Positions 43,854 to 53,727 are shown, counted from the first letter of the stretch. The stretch: DNA of 64,000 bases from Pelagihabitans sp963710535 (GCA_963710535.1 CAVQAW010000010.1:124001-188000); one strand, 5' to 3'. Made by a program: numbers and translations. The notes: generated from the letters alone by a model not told the origin.

Positions 43854-45313
43854 TTGCTGTGCTCCCTTATTTGAAGTGTTGTGTCCTTTATCCTGATCTT
43901 TAACCAGTTAACCAGTTTTTTGCTATCAGCCTCGATTTGTTCTTGGGGCGTGCCCTCCTTCCATTGGGCATCGAAAATTGCAATGGTGTCAAGTGTACTG
44001 AAATCTGTTTTGATCTCGCTGGCATAGGCCAAAGATTTTAGATTTTGATAGTTTGCCTTAGCTTCATCACTGATATCCTTGAACGGAATTTGCCCTATTC
44101 TCAATTTATTCAAATTCGTCAGCTCTGCTTCCAAAAGACGGATTTTCTCGTCCTTGTTCAGTAATTCCGCTTTTTTGGATTCATACAGTTCATCAATATA
44201 TTTCATTTGATCGACTACCTCGTTCTTAGGGCCATGAATGACCTTAAGTTCCGCATCCTTTAATTTGGAGTAATTGTTCTTCAACCCTGTCCAAGTGGCG
44301 ATGACATTGTCGGGTATGTTTTCGTTGCCGATGAATACCAATTCCATGGAAGGATTTTCCCCATTGTTATAATTCAGCTCGGTGAAGTTATCAAGGTATC
44401 GGCCGTCTCCTGAAAATTTATAGGTTTCAATATTCGCCATAATGAATTCATTGGCCTGTTTTTTAAAAAGGAATTCCTGGAATACTTCATAAAAGATATA
44501 GCCGGAAGGGATCATTACGGCAATTGCCGCAACAGAAACCAGACGGGCAATCAACCTGCGTCGTTTCGAATCGGCATAGCGCACCATGGGAAATCGCAAT
44601 AAAATGATCACCAGGAAGGTGGCCAGCGCAATAAAGATGGTATTGATACCGAACAACAATAGTGCGCCGCCCGCATATTCGAAATTACCGATGGCCAATC
44701 CAAAACCGACCGTACAAAGCGGTGGCATCAAGGCAGTAGCGATGGCCACCCCAAAGATAACACTGGCTATGGTGCCCCTTTTAGCCCTTGCGATCACCAA
44801 GGCCAACCCCCCAAAAAATGCGATGAGCACATCACGGATGTCAGGTTTGGTTCGGGCCAGCAATTCGGAAGATTCGGTTTGCAACGGAAACAGGTAAAAG
44901 AACAGAAAAGATGTGATGACACTTAAGATCACCATCACGGCTAAATTGTTGAGCGACCTTCTTAGGGTGTCGATATCATTGATGGCCAGTGAAAGGCCCA
45001 AACCTAGAATGGGGCCCATAAGGGGGGAGATCAGCATGGCACCAATGACCACAGCGGTGGAATTGGCATTCAAGCCTACAGAAGCAATGAAAATGGAGCA
45101 GACCAAAATCCAAGCCGTATGGCCTTTAAATGGAATATCGGCTATGATGGCCTCCTTGGTTGCCTCTTGATCGGTATTCTTTCGAATATCCAATAAATCG
45201 GTCAAAAATGTACGTACACTATGTCTAAGGCCTTTGATATCTTCCTTTAACTTCTCGCCACTTTCCTCGGTAGATGGGTCCGGTTGTTGGCCACTTGGTT
45301 TAGATTTCTCCAT
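43850..45313 (-). CDS. DUF389 membrane protein
   Basis: A 487-residue protein. Residues about 70-260 form the DUF389 membrane core with six or so helices (VGLNANSTAVVIGAMLISPL, MGPILGLGLSLAIND, GVAIATALMPPLCTVGFGLA). The C-terminal half is a soluble, charged domain of about 210 residues after one more helix (IPSGYIFYEVFQ). The family (TIGR00341-like) has no settled function. The conserved GAMLISPLMGP motif makes the assignment firm. It lies 5 bp downstream of the mannose-1-phosphate guanylyltransferase gene, so probably cotranscribed with it. Confidence 0.9.
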   Translation of the reverse strand: MEKSKPSGQQPDPSTEESGEKLKEDIKGLRHSVRTFLTDLLDIRKNTDQEATKEAIIADIPFKGHTAWILVCSIFIASVGLNANSTAVVIGAMLISPLMGPILGLGLSLAINDIDTLRRSLNNLAVMVILSVITSFLFFYLFPLQTESSELLARTKPDIRDVLIAFFGGLALVIARAKRGTIASVIFGVAIATALMPPLCTVGFGLAIGNFEYAGGALLLFGINTIFIALATFLVIILLRFPMVRYADSKRRRLIARLVSVAAIAVMIPSGYIFYEVFQEFLFKKQANEFIMANIETYKFSGDGRYLDNFTELNYNNGENPSMELVFIGNENIPDNVIATWTGLKNNYSKLKDAELKVIHGPKNEVVDQMKYIDELYESKKAELLNKDEKIRLLEAELTNLNKLRIGQIPFKDISDEAKANYQNLKSLAYASEIKTDFSTLDTIAIFDAQWKEGTPQEQIEADSKKLVNWLKIRIKDTTLQIREHSN

Positions 45314-45318
45314 AAAGG

Positions 45319-46398
45319 TTAGGTATAGGTTTCGCCAAATTTAGCCCTTACTTTGGCCAATACTTGTTTGATATCCTGTTCTTTTGATTTTGGATAGATC
45401 AACAGCACTTCATTTTTATCCACGATGATGTAGTCATTCAAGCCATCGATGACCACCAATTTACCTTTTGGGGATCGTACCATATTGCCCGAAGCATCAA
45501 GACCGATCACTTTGCTGTTGACAATGGCATTCCGGTTTTCGTCTTTATCAAGTTTGTCGTATAATGAACCCCAAGTGCCCAAATCGTTCCAATCGAAAGT
45601 GGCCGGTAACACAAAGGTCGACTCTGAGTGCTCCAAAATGGCATAATCGATGGATACATTTTCGGCTTTGGGATAGTTTTCAAGGATAAATGCTGCCTCC
45701 TTTGCAGTATTATAACTGCCGACACCTTTTTCGAACAATGCATATTGGGTAGGTTGGTATCGTTTGAAAGCATGTACTATGGTTTCCACGCTCCACATAA
45801 AGATCCCCGCATTCCATAAAAAATTGCCTTGGGCCAAAAAACCCTTTGCCGTTTCATAATCTGGCTTTTCACGAAATTGGTGCACTTTTTTGAGGGTTGA
45901 TGTTCCTTCTTCCTCAAATTCTACATAACCAAAACCCGTATTCGGAAAAGTAGGTTTGATACCCAGGGTACAGAGCACCGCTTCCTTTTCACATTTTCGA
46001 AAACACTTGATCACATCCTCGGCAAAGGCCACTTCATCTTCGATCCAATGGTCGCTCGGTGCAACGATCATCAATCCCTCGGGATTCATCTTTTGGATTT
46101 TTAAAGCGGCATATAGTATGCAGGGTGCCGTATTTCTCATGGCTGGTTCCAAAACGACCTGTTCTTGCTTTACCAAGGGCAACTGTTCCAGTACCAAATC
46201 GTTGTACCTCGCATTGGTCAAAATCAATATATTTTCGGTCGGTATAAATTTATTGAGCCGTTTGAAGGTCTTTTGAATGAGCGTATCGCCCGTTCCCAAC
46301 ATATCATGGAACTGTTTGGGGTTCTCCGAAGTGCTGATCGGCCAAAAGCGGGATCCCACACCACCTGCCATCAATACTGCATAATAATTTTTATTCAT
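45319..46398 (-). CDS. Mannose-1-phosphate guanylyltransferase
   Basis: A 359-residue nucleotidyltransferase that makes GDP-mannose for surface polysaccharide or glycoprotein sugars. It shows the GTP-binding signature VLMAGGVGSRFWPISTSENP with PKQF, EPAMRNTAPCILYAA, VAPSDHWIED, the product-site FVEKP-like HQFREKPDYETA and FLWNAGIFMW. There is no C-terminal isomerase cupin domain, so it is the short, monofunctional type. It is followed after 5 bp by DUF389 and preceded by a SprT-like gene 123 bp upstream on the same strand. Confidence 0.95.
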   Translation of the reverse strand: MNKNYYAVLMAGGVGSRFWPISTSENPKQFHDMLGTGDTLIQKTFKRLNKFIPTENILILTNARYNDLVLEQLPLVKQEQVVLEPAMRNTAPCILYAALKIQKMNPEGLMIVAPSDHWIEDEVAFAEDVIKCFRKCEKEAVLCTLGIKPTFPNTGFGYVEFEEEGTSTLKKVHQFREKPDYETAKGFLAQGNFLWNAGIFMWSVETIVHAFKRYQPTQYALFEKGVGSYNTAKEAAFILENYPKAENVSIDYAILEHSESTFVLPATFDWNDLGTWGSLYDKLDKDENRNAIVNSKVIGLDASGNMVRSPKGKLVVIDGLNDYIIVDKNEVLLIYPKSKEQDIKQVLAKVRAKFGETYT

Positions 46399-46521
46399 GT
46401 CATGGTCTCTTTTAAACTTTCTGGCACCGGATTCAATTCAGGTATAATATTAAAATATTCTGCGCAATCCATTGTGCAAATTCTTAGCTGAAGGGCTTAT
46501 GTTCCAATGTTTCCCCAGCAC

Positions 46522-47118
46522 TCAGCGAATGACCTCCACCTCGGCGTTGGGCTGGAACAGGTATAACCTGCCAGTGGCCACTTCAATGCATTCAAAACGC
46601 TTGGTTCGTTTATTCCCTTTTCGATATAGTTTTCCATTATAAATTCTAAATACGCTCCCCACGGGTAATTCGAAGACATAGGTTTTGTCCTCTTTTTCAT
46701 CAAACTGCTTCAGCGCCAATGATAAATGGGTGTCTACACCGCTACTGGCCCGTGGATTCCTGAAATGTTTCGCCAAAATGGGCAACAACTTGTTCGGGAA
46801 GATCTCGGGTCGGATAAAAGGTAGCATCAGATGTTGAAACGTATATTTCCATTCGACACCATGGGGCTTGATACGCTTGCCATATTTTTCGAAAGCGACC
46901 AAATGGGCAATCTCATGCACCAAGGTGATCAAAAATTGGTACTGGTTAGTAGTCGCATTGATCGTGATAAGATGTTTGCCATCCAATAGCTTGCGATAAT
47001 CGCCGTGCCTGGTGACCCGTTCGTTGACGATCTTTAGATGTACCCCATGTTGCTGTATCAACGCCAAACATGACACCACCGATCTTTCCGGAAGGTATTT
47101 TTGAAGGATATTCTGCAT
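46522..47118 (-). CDS. SprT-like zinc metallopeptidase domain protein
   Basis: A 198-residue protein. The zinc motif HEIAH is in FLITLVHEIAHLVAFEKYG, preceded by GDYRKLLDGKHLITINATTN, as in SprT/Spartan domains. The C-terminal part (PVGSVFRIYNGKLYRKGNKR) forms a small beta domain in place of the zinc ribbon of SprT. I chose ATG 47118, where the fold begins, over 47298. It has no signal peptide, so it is cytoplasmic. Spartan homologues digest DNA-protein crosslinks; that role here is only suggested by homology. Confidence 0.88.
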   Translation of the reverse strand: MQNILQKYLPERSVVSCLALIQQHGVHLKIVNERVTRHGDYRKLLDGKHLITINATTNQYQFLITLVHEIAHLVAFEKYGKRIKPHGVEWKYTFQHLMLPFIRPEIFPNKLLPILAKHFRNPRASSGVDTHLSLALKQFDEKEDKTYVFELPVGSVFRIYNGKLYRKGNKRTKRFECIEVATGRLYLFQPNAEVEVIR

Positions 47119-47260
47119 CAAGACAAAAATATAACTTTTAAATGGCCGACGACATGACCAACGGCATGAAAGCAACAAAACTTTTAAAATGATTTGGGTT
47201 GGCCCAAGCTTTAAAACTATGTTTCGATCGAATTTTAACCATTGAAGACCTACCCTTGCA

Positions 47261-47941
47261 TCAAGGTGTTGTATTGCTGACCTGCAGTAGTTTTCCATTG
47301 TACAATCGTTGCCCGGTCAGTGCAAAATCCATGATATATGCGGCCATTTCAGAGGCCGATACGGAGGCCCGATATCCCGGGAAGGCTTCTTCCAGCATTT
47401 CTGTCTGTACCGCTCCCAAAGCCAGGACATTGAACGATGGACCGCGCTCCTTAAATTCCTCTGCCCAGAGTTCGGTAAGGGTGATCACGGCACCTTTGCT
47501 TGAACTATAGGCCGCAAGGCCAGGAAATTTTAGGCTGCCCTGCACGCCTCCCATAGAGCTTATGGTCACTACGTGCCCTGTTTTGTCCATTTTTGGCAGC
47601 ACGCTTCGTGTGACAGCGGCAACGCCAAAAACATTTACCTTATACACCTCCAAAAAAGATTCAGTGCTGGTCTGAAGAAAAGGTTGGTTGAGCAATTTGC
47701 CCGCGTTGTTGATCAGAATATCGACCCTCTTCCAACGCTTATCCACAAAATCCGTAAGCCTTTTTAAATCGGCTTCCCTTGAAATATCAAAAGGAAAAAA
47801 ATGGATGTTTTTGTGGTTTAAATCCCCAATGGGGGCCTCATTTCGCGAGAGTGCCAGCACCTGATGTCCCGCATCCGCGAAGCGCTTCGCCAATTCAAAA
47901 CCGATGCCCCTACTGGTGCCTGTGACGATTACATTTGCCAT
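47261..47941 (-). CDS. Short-chain dehydrogenase/reductase
   Basis: A 226-residue SDR with the classical coenzyme motif TGTSRGIGFELAKRF, NNAG in VDILINNAGKLL, the active-site Ser in VTISSMGG and YSSSK (Tyr and Lys of the catalytic triad). SRNEAPI after the second strand suggests NADP(H), as Arg at that site often does. The substrate is unknown. Its ATG overlaps the stop of the M28 peptidase (TAATG-type junction), so they are coupled. Confidence 0.9.
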   Translation of the reverse strand: MANVIVTGTSRGIGFELAKRFADAGHQVLALSRNEAPIGDLNHKNIHFFPFDISREADLKRLTDFVDKRWKRVDILINNAGKLLNQPFLQTSTESFLEVYKVNVFGVAAVTRSVLPKMDKTGHVVTISSMGGVQGSLKFPGLAAYSSSKGAVITLTELWAEEFKERGPSFNVLALGAVQTEMLEEAFPGYRASVSASEMAAYIMDFALTGQRLYNGKLLQVSNTTP

Positions 47942-48999
47942 TAATTATATTTGATTTCTCTAATAGCTGAGTTTGCGATGCCTTCGATGACCGGAATGAT
48001 CTTGTTCACCACCTTCGCCATATGGTCATAATCCATCAAGGAAGCCTCATCATCAACGCGATGGTAGTAATCGAAATTCGTAAAATCAAAGGTGCTATAG
48101 GTCTGTGAAGGCACCTTGAATACATTGTGGAAAGGGAAATTATCAGATCTTTTAAAAAGTTCGAATTCTTTTGCTTTTGGCAAGAAACCGGCAAGATTTT
48201 CCTGTGCATAGCCATTGCTCACCGAAGCCAAATTAGACAGTTCATATCCGGTTAGGTACATCAAATAGTCTTTGTCGACCAAGGGCACCCCAACCATCTC
48301 AAAATTCAACATGGCATACAGATCTAGGTTTTGGTCCTTTAATTTCCCTGCCAAATGTTCAGAGCCCAAAAGTCCCTTCTCCTCAGCGCTAAAAAGGGCG
48401 AAAATCATACTCCTCTTGTTCGTCCTGGCCTTGCCGAAGTACCTTGCCAACTCCAATACCACGGTACTGCCCGATGCGTTATCGTTGGCACCGTTCGCGA
48501 TGGAATCGTTATTTTCGGGATCGATCAATCCGATATGATCGTAATGGGCCCCCAAAATAATGAACTCGTTCTTGAGAATGGGGTCATTACCCTCAACCAT
48601 ACCCACCATATTATAGGCAGGCTTGTCGAAATTGGAAAGGGTATCGCGATAACTGATAAAATAGGGCTTCACACCGTTATTCATAAAAATGTCTGCTATA
48701 AAATCGGCCGCCATATCGATTCCTTCGCTTCCTGCATCCCGTCCTTGGAGCGAATCGGCAGCAAGAAAGTCCATAATTCCCGCGATTTCCCCGCGACTTG
48801 AAAAATCGACGTACTTAGGTTTCTCACTGGTCGGTTCGCCATCGGCACTTTTGGTTTTTGGGGAATCCCTGACCAAGACGACGCTGCCCTTTACCCCGTC
48901 TGGGCCGGTCGTGGCCATGGGAGCGGGATTTTTATTGATTTGTGAGGTTCCGCACCCCAGAAATACCATAGTCAATAATAGCTGTCCGAATTTTTTCAT
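47941..48999 (-). CDS. M28 family metallopeptidase, lipoprotein
   Basis: A 352-residue exported zinc peptidase. A lipoprotein signal (MKKFGQLLLTMVFLGC, Cys16) is followed by a low-complexity linker. The M28 domain shows the zinc residues in ILGAHYDHIG, NDNASGSTVVLELARYF, the acid pair in FALFSAEEKGLLGS and NFEMVG. The late metal His may be in FDYYHRVDDEASLMDY. It probably acts as an aminopeptidase at the cell surface or in the periplasm. It leads a two-gene unit with the SDR. Confidence 0.9.
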   Translation of the reverse strand: MKKFGQLLLTMVFLGCGTSQINKNPAPMATTGPDGVKGSVVLVRDSPKTKSADGEPTSEKPKYVDFSSRGEIAGIMDFLAADSLQGRDAGSEGIDMAADFIADIFMNNGVKPYFISYRDTLSNFDKPAYNMVGMVEGNDPILKNEFIILGAHYDHIGLIDPENNDSIANGANDNASGSTVVLELARYFGKARTNKRSMIFALFSAEEKGLLGSEHLAGKLKDQNLDLYAMLNFEMVGVPLVDKDYLMYLTGYELSNLASVSNGYAQENLAGFLPKAKEFELFKRSDNFPFHNVFKVPSQTYSTFDFTNFDYYHRVDDEASLMDYDHMAKVVNKIIPVIEGIANSAIREIKYN

Positions 49000-49024
49000 T
49001 GTCCAATATCAAGTTGTTCCTTAT

Positions 49025-49055
49025 AAAAAAGCATCCCAATGATATCGGAATGCTT
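49025..49055 (-). terminator. Intrinsic terminator after pdhC
   Basis: On the minus strand AAGCATTCC pairs with GGGATGCTT (8 of 9 positions) around a GATATCATT loop, followed by six T. It lies about 75 bp past the pdhC stop. Confidence 0.75.
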
Positions 49056-49130
49056 CTTCTTGTTCGTTCGAAATATGATTTTGTAAACTGATTATCAAAA
49101 TGATTTGATTTTTCGGTAGCCTTACCATCA

Positions 49131-50783
49131 CTAGGCCAGCATCGTCACCGGGTTTTCCAAATAGGCCCTTAGGGTTTGGAGGAACTGGGCGCCCGTTGCG
49201 CCATCGACCGTTCGGTGATCGCATGCCAAGGATAATTTCATGGTATTGCCGACTACGATTTGACCGTTTTTAACTACCGGTCTTTCTACGATGGCACCAA
49301 CCGAAAGAATGGCCGAATTGGGCTGGTTGATGATGGAGGTGAACTCCAAGATACCGAACATGCCCAAGTTGGAAACCGTAAATGTGCTGCCCTCCATTTC
49401 ATTGGGGGTAAGCTTTTTGTTTCTTGCCCTTCCTGCAAGGTCCTTCACCGAGGCGCCAATCTGTGTCAACGTCATTTGATCCGTAAATCGAAGCACGGGC
49501 ACGACCAAACCATCTTCCACCGCTACCGCAACGCCTACATGTATGTGTTGGTTGTAACGGGTGGTATCACCGTTCCAACTGGTATTCACCTGCGGGTGCT
49601 TTTTTAGTGCCATGGCACAGGCCTTTACCACCATGTCATTAAAAGAGACCTTGGTATCGGGCAAGCTGTTGATCTGCTCCCTGGAAGCTATGGCATTGTC
49701 CATATCAACCTCGATCATCAGATAATAATGGGGGGCTGTGAATTTCGACTCCGCCAAGCGCTTGGCAATTGTTTTGCGCATTTGGGAGTTTTTCACCTCT
49801 TCATGGCCTTCTGTCCCAACGGGCAAGTTCACCGGTGCCAGAGCACCAGCCTTGGATGAAACGGCCGGTTCCGCTGTTTTTTGGGCCGCTGCTTGCTGTG
49901 TGGGGCTGAAATTTTCCACATCCTTTTTTACAATCCGGCCGTGATCGCCGGAACCCGTGACCTCCGCTAAATTGATTCCTTTATCGGAGGCTATTTTTTT
50001 GGCCAATGGAGAAGCGAATATCCGCTTGCCATCAGCAACTATCTTCGTTGCTTGGGTAGATTCCGCTGCAGGAGCAACGGTTTCCTGTTGCGGGGCCGAA
50101 TCGGCCGCCGTACCGGATGCCGGTTTCGCTTTCAATACCGCATCAACATCGGTGCCTTTGGGGCCAATGACCGCAAGGACGGTGTCTACCGGGGCGGTAC
50201 CGCCCTCTTGGATGCCGATATACAACAGAGTACCCGAATAGAACGATTCGAACTCCATGGTCGCCTTATCGGTTTCGATTTCGGCCAAAATATCGCCTTC
50301 CTCAACGTTATCTCCTACTTTTTTCAACCACGTGGCCACAGTGCCTTCTTCCATGGTATCGCTCAAACGGGGCATTTTTATGATTTCCACACCCTTGGGG
50401 ATTTCGGTGGAAGCCTGGGTTGGCTTTTCCGCGACCGCGGCCTGTTTTGGATCGGCTTCCTTTTTATCGGCAGAAGGCTTGGTCGACGCCGATGCGGCCT
50501 CAGGTTTAGCAGCACTCCCGTTCAACAATCCGGAAATATCCTCGCCCTCTTCGCCAATGATGGCCAATAGGGTATCAACAGGTGCTCCATCGCCTTCGGC
50601 AATGCCTATATGCAATAAGGTTCCTTCATGGAACGACTCAAATTCCATGGTGGCTTTATCGGTCTCAATTTCTGCCAAAATATCGCCCTCTTTCACCTTA
50701 TCGCCAACTTTCTTCAACCATTTGGCAACGGTGCCTTCTTCCATGGTGTCGCTCAAGCGGGGCATGTTTATTACTTCTGCCAT
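49131..50783 (-). CDS. pdhC: Pyruvate dehydrogenase E2 (dihydrolipoamide acetyltransferase)
   Basis: A 550-residue core enzyme of the PDH complex. There are two lipoyl domains (residues about 2-77 and 130-205), each with the lipoylated Lys in EIETDKATMEFES. Ala/Pro/Lys-rich linkers separate them. The peripheral-subunit-binding domain is ASPLAKKIASDKGINLAEV then TGSGDHGRI. The acetyltransferase domain ends with the active-site DHRTVDGATGAQFL. Start codon and E1-alpha stop are 4 bp apart (pdhA then pdhC). No E3 gene follows. Confidence 0.96.
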   Translation of the reverse strand: MAEVINMPRLSDTMEEGTVAKWLKKVGDKVKEGDILAEIETDKATMEFESFHEGTLLHIGIAEGDGAPVDTLLAIIGEEGEDISGLLNGSAAKPEAASASTKPSADKKEADPKQAAVAEKPTQASTEIPKGVEIIKMPRLSDTMEEGTVATWLKKVGDNVEEGDILAEIETDKATMEFESFYSGTLLYIGIQEGGTAPVDTVLAVIGPKGTDVDAVLKAKPASGTAADSAPQQETVAPAAESTQATKIVADGKRIFASPLAKKIASDKGINLAEVTGSGDHGRIVKKDVENFSPTQQAAAQKTAEPAVSSKAGALAPVNLPVGTEGHEEVKNSQMRKTIAKRLAESKFTAPHYYLMIEVDMDNAIASREQINSLPDTKVSFNDMVVKACAMALKKHPQVNTSWNGDTTRYNQHIHVGVAVAVEDGLVVPVLRFTDQMTLTQIGASVKDLAGRARNKKLTPNEMEGSTFTVSNLGMFGILEFTSIINQPNSAILSVGAIVERPVVKNGQIVVGNTMKLSLACDHRTVDGATGAQFLQTLRAYLENPVTMLA

Positions 50784-50787
50784 CTAC

Positions 50788-51786
50788 TTATAGTTTATTT
50801 TGTACAAAAGGAAAATTTTCCTGTTCGTATACCATATCGTACAACTGTTGTACGGGTGGGTAAGCCGATTCCTCTGCAAATTTTTCGCATTCCACGACCA
50901 AGCTTTTAACCCTTTTATCAATGGCCTTGATTTCTTCGTCGGTAGCGTACTTATTTTCTTTTATAATATCCAAAACCTGGGTAATCGGGTCGATTTTTTT
51001 ATATTCCTCCACTTCTTCCTTCGTTCTATAATGTTGGGCATCCGACATCGAATGGCCCCTGTACCTGTAGGTTTTCATCTCCAAGAAAGTAGGACCCCCT
51101 CCGCTTCTGGCCCGTTCAATGGCCTTGCTCATTTCCTTGGCCACGGCAACGGGATCCATGCCGTCAACAGGACCGCATGGCATTTCATACCCAAGGCCCA
51201 GTTTCCATATTTCCGTGGAGAAGGAAGTTCTGGCCACCGAGGTACCCATGGCATAGCCATTGTTTTCGCAAACAAAAACAACCGGGAGTTGCCACAGCAT
51301 GGCTAAATTAAAGGTTTCGTGCAGGGAACCCTGCCGCACTGCCCCATCGCCCATACAACAAATGGTCACATTGTCCCTTCCAAAATATTTGTCACCGAAC
51401 GCCATACCGGCCCCTAGGGGAATTTGCCCTCCTACGATACCGTGACCGCCATGAAAACGGTGTTCTTTGGAAAAAATATGCATGGAACCGCCCATGCCCA
51501 TTGAAGTACCAGTTACCTTGCCATAGAGTTCGGCCATCACGCGCCTTGGGTCAACACCCATCCCTATGGGCTGCACATGGTTTCTGTAAGCGGTGATCAT
51601 CCGGTCTTTGGTAAGGTCCATGGCATGCAGGGCACCGGCCAATACAGCTTCTTGCCCATTGTATAGATGCAAAAATCCCCTGACTTTTTGTTGAATGTAA
51701 ACGGCTGCGAGCTTGTCTTCAAACTTTCGCCAAAACAACATGTCTTCGTACCATTTTAGGTACACCTCCTTGGTGATTTTTTCCAT
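50788..51786 (-). CDS. pdhA: Pyruvate dehydrogenase E1 component, alpha subunit
   Basis: A 332-residue ThDP enzyme subunit that decarboxylates pyruvate. It shows GFLHLYNGQEAVLAG, the ThDP motif GDGAVRQGSLHETFNLA then VVFVCENNGYAMGT, and the phosphorylation-loop-like YRYRGHSMSDAQHYR. I chose ATG 51786 (EKITKEVYLKWYEDM is the family start) over 51810. It is the first gene of pdhA-pdhC. Its partner PdhB is encoded at 30896-31873. The 186-bp gap before it, up to cdd at 51973, contains no other feature I see. Confidence 0.95.
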   Translation of the reverse strand: MEKITKEVYLKWYEDMLFWRKFEDKLAAVYIQQKVRGFLHLYNGQEAVLAGALHAMDLTKDRMITAYRNHVQPIGMGVDPRRVMAELYGKVTGTSMGMGGSMHIFSKEHRFHGGHGIVGGQIPLGAGMAFGDKYFGRDNVTICCMGDGAVRQGSLHETFNLAMLWQLPVVFVCENNGYAMGTSVARTSFSTEIWKLGLGYEMPCGPVDGMDPVAVAKEMSKAIERARSGGGPTFLEMKTYRYRGHSMSDAQHYRTKEEVEEYKKIDPITQVLDIIKENKYATDEEIKAIDKRVKSLVVECEKFAEESAYPPVQQLYDMVYEQENFPFVQNKL

Positions 51787-51972
51787 CGAATGCTTTTTAT
51801 GATAATCCAATAATTAGTCCGACAATTTGCCGACGACCGTCGGCTCGGAACTGCAAGAAACAAAAATACATATTAAATTATTAGTGGAAAAAAATTGATG
51901 TAAAAGGTTTGGAGAAAAGTGCCGGCTGCCCCAACTGACATCATGATACGATGGCAGGCCCTTGTTCAACGG

Positions 51973-52464
51973 TCATCTCCCTTTTAAATAGGTGCTGCCA
52001 AAGGCCAGTGGCAACAGGTCGCCTATAGCATCGCACTGAAATATATCACCTTCGGCACCCATCATCAGAATGGCAATCGGTTGCGCCTGTTTCAGCTCAT
52101 ATTCAGCGATAGCCTGTCTACAATTGCCACAGGGTGCGGCGGGAATTTTTAGGAGTCGTGTCGTTGAAGAGGCCGAAACGGCTATGGCTTTGATGACTAC
52201 CCCCGGATAGGCCGCCCCGGCTTGAAATATGGCCACCCGTTCGGCACAGAGTCCAGAAGGGAAACAAGCGTTCTCTTGATTGTTGCCGATAACCACTGCA
52301 CCATTCTCAAGCAGTACGGCCGCACCTACTTGGAAATTCGAATAGGGGGCATATGCATTTTTCCTCGCGGCCACCGCCGTGAGCATTAAATCACCGTGTT
52401 CCTTGCTCAGCTCGGAAATCGAGCCGAACACACATAATTCAAAAGCGATTCGTTGTTTTTGCAT
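51973..52464 (-). CDS. cdd: Cytidine deaminase
   Basis: A 163-residue zinc enzyme deaminating cytidine and deoxycytidine. It shows ARKNAYAPYSNFQVGAAV, the zinc His/Cys and catalytic Glu region FPSGLCAERVAIFQAG (CAE) and the PCGNCRQ zinc cysteines (PAAPCGNCRQAIAEY). It is slightly longer than typical homotetrameric CDAs (about 130-150). It lies between the porV terminator and pdhA, on the same strand, the order known from other flavobacteria. A role in pyrimidine salvage fits the transporter and kinase in the window. Confidence 0.94.
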   Translation of the reverse strand: MQKQRIAFELCVFGSISELSKEHGDLMLTAVAARKNAYAPYSNFQVGAAVLLENGAVVIGNNQENACFPSGLCAERVAIFQAGAAYPGVVIKAIAVSASSTTRLLKIPAAPCGNCRQAIAEYELKQAQPIAILMMGAEGDIFQCDAIGDLLPLAFGSTYLKGR

Positions 52465-52496
52465 AAAAACAAGTGAGTTTGAAATTAGGCTAAAAA

Positions 52497-52527
52497 TAAT
52501 AAAACCCGCTCAAAAGCGGGTTTTATT
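52497..52527 (-). terminator. Terminator after porV
   Basis: AAAACCCGCT and AGCGGGTTTT form a 10-bp stem around CAAA, with A/T tails on both sides. It separates porV from cdd. Confidence 0.85.
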
Positions 52528-52553
52528 TAAAATTATAAGATGAAAGAATGCTT

Positions 52554-53702
52554 CTAGTCGTTCAACATTTCCTCACCTATGTTGAAGGCGAGTGAAAATC
52601 GCAGGGAATTCTCCAGAGGGTTCTTGATCTGAGAGGTTGAAAACAGATAAGAAAGATCGATCTGCACGATATTGAACTTGAATCCGGCACCCAATGAAAA
52701 GAACTTCCGGGCCCCTTTATCAACACTTTCATTGAAATAGCCCGTTCGTACCATAAAGGAGTCTTGGTAGGTATATTCTGCACCCAATGCCCAAGTAAAT
52801 TCCTTAAATTCCTCACCGAAGCCATCGGGGGCATCCCCAAATGATTTAAACACACCTTCAAAAAAGCCGATGCTTTGGTATTCGTCATTGTCTGTTGCGT
52901 CGATTACGCCATCGCCATTGAAATCTTTGGGAGTCGGAACCAACAGTTTATTGAACTCCGTGGTAAATGCTATTTTATTGTCAAGGTCCAAAATCATATC
53001 AAAACCGCCCCCAAACCTTAAATTGGTGGGTAGGAAGTTTTCCTGCCCTCCCTGATCGTACTGTACTTTTCCCCCTAAATTGGAAATATTGAATCCCCCT
53101 CTCCAACGGCCATCAAAACTATTGTAGGCGATTTCCCTGGAGCGATAATAACCGGCCACATCAACCGCAAAGGAGCTCGCAGCCTGTGAATCGGCATTTT
53201 CGGCTTGAGGTAGCCTTAGGTTCGAACGGATGTACCTACCGGCTACGGCCATGGAAAATGTCGGACTCAATTTTAACGAATAAGAACCATCGAAAGCCAG
53301 CTCATTCGGTTTTACGGTAGTTCCCACTTCATTGATGGTCTGTCGCAATTCAATTTCACCCAAGGTAAAGTAACGAAGGCTCAAGGCGAACGCACTTTGA
53401 TCGTTGATTTTGTTGAAATAACTTCCGCTCAATAATCCAATATCCTTGATAACACTTTCCAAGTATGGGGTATACCCCAATCCAACGCCCATTTTTCGAT
53501 CTGCAAAAGCAAATTTTGCCGGGTTCCATTGCTGAGAAAAGGCATCGGTAGAAGTGGCGACGCCCATATCGCCCATCCCCGCCGCTCTTGCATCGGCAGC
53601 AATGGTTAAAAATGGTACAGCGGTTGTGATTACCCTGTTGTTGTCCTGGGCCGACAATTTACAGGTGAGAGCCAATAGTGTTAGTATCGCTAATTTTTTC
53701 AT
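52554..53702 (-). CDS. porV: Type IX secretion system outer-membrane protein PorV (LptO)
   Basis: A 382-residue outer-membrane beta-barrel that collects type IX secretion cargo from the Sov/SprA pore and presents it to the PorU sortase. A signal peptide ends in LSAQ. The diagnostic TAVPFLTIAADARAAGMGDM and FSQQWNPAKFAFA follow, and alternating strands run to LRFSLAFNIGEEMLND. The 5' side has a good promoter (53728-53757), and a terminator follows. In Flavobacterium johnsoniae, porU precedes porV; here it does not. Confidence 0.95.
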   Translation of the reverse strand: MKKLAILTLLALTCKLSAQDNNRVITTAVPFLTIAADARAAGMGDMGVATSTDAFSQQWNPAKFAFADRKMGVGLGYTPYLESVIKDIGLLSGSYFNKINDQSAFALSLRYFTLGEIELRQTINEVGTTVKPNELAFDGSYSLKLSPTFSMAVAGRYIRSNLRLPQAENADSQAASSFAVDVAGYYRSREIAYNSFDGRWRGGFNISNLGGKVQYDQGGQENFLPTNLRFGGGFDMILDLDNKIAFTTEFNKLLVPTPKDFNGDGVIDATDNDEYQSIGFFEGVFKSFGDAPDGFGEEFKEFTWALGAEYTYQDSFMVRTGYFNESVDKGARKFFSLGAGFKFNIVQIDLSYLFSTSQIKNPLENSLRFSLAFNIGEEMLND

Positions 53703-53727
53703 TCGTTCCTAGCTAAGTTTAGTTGTT

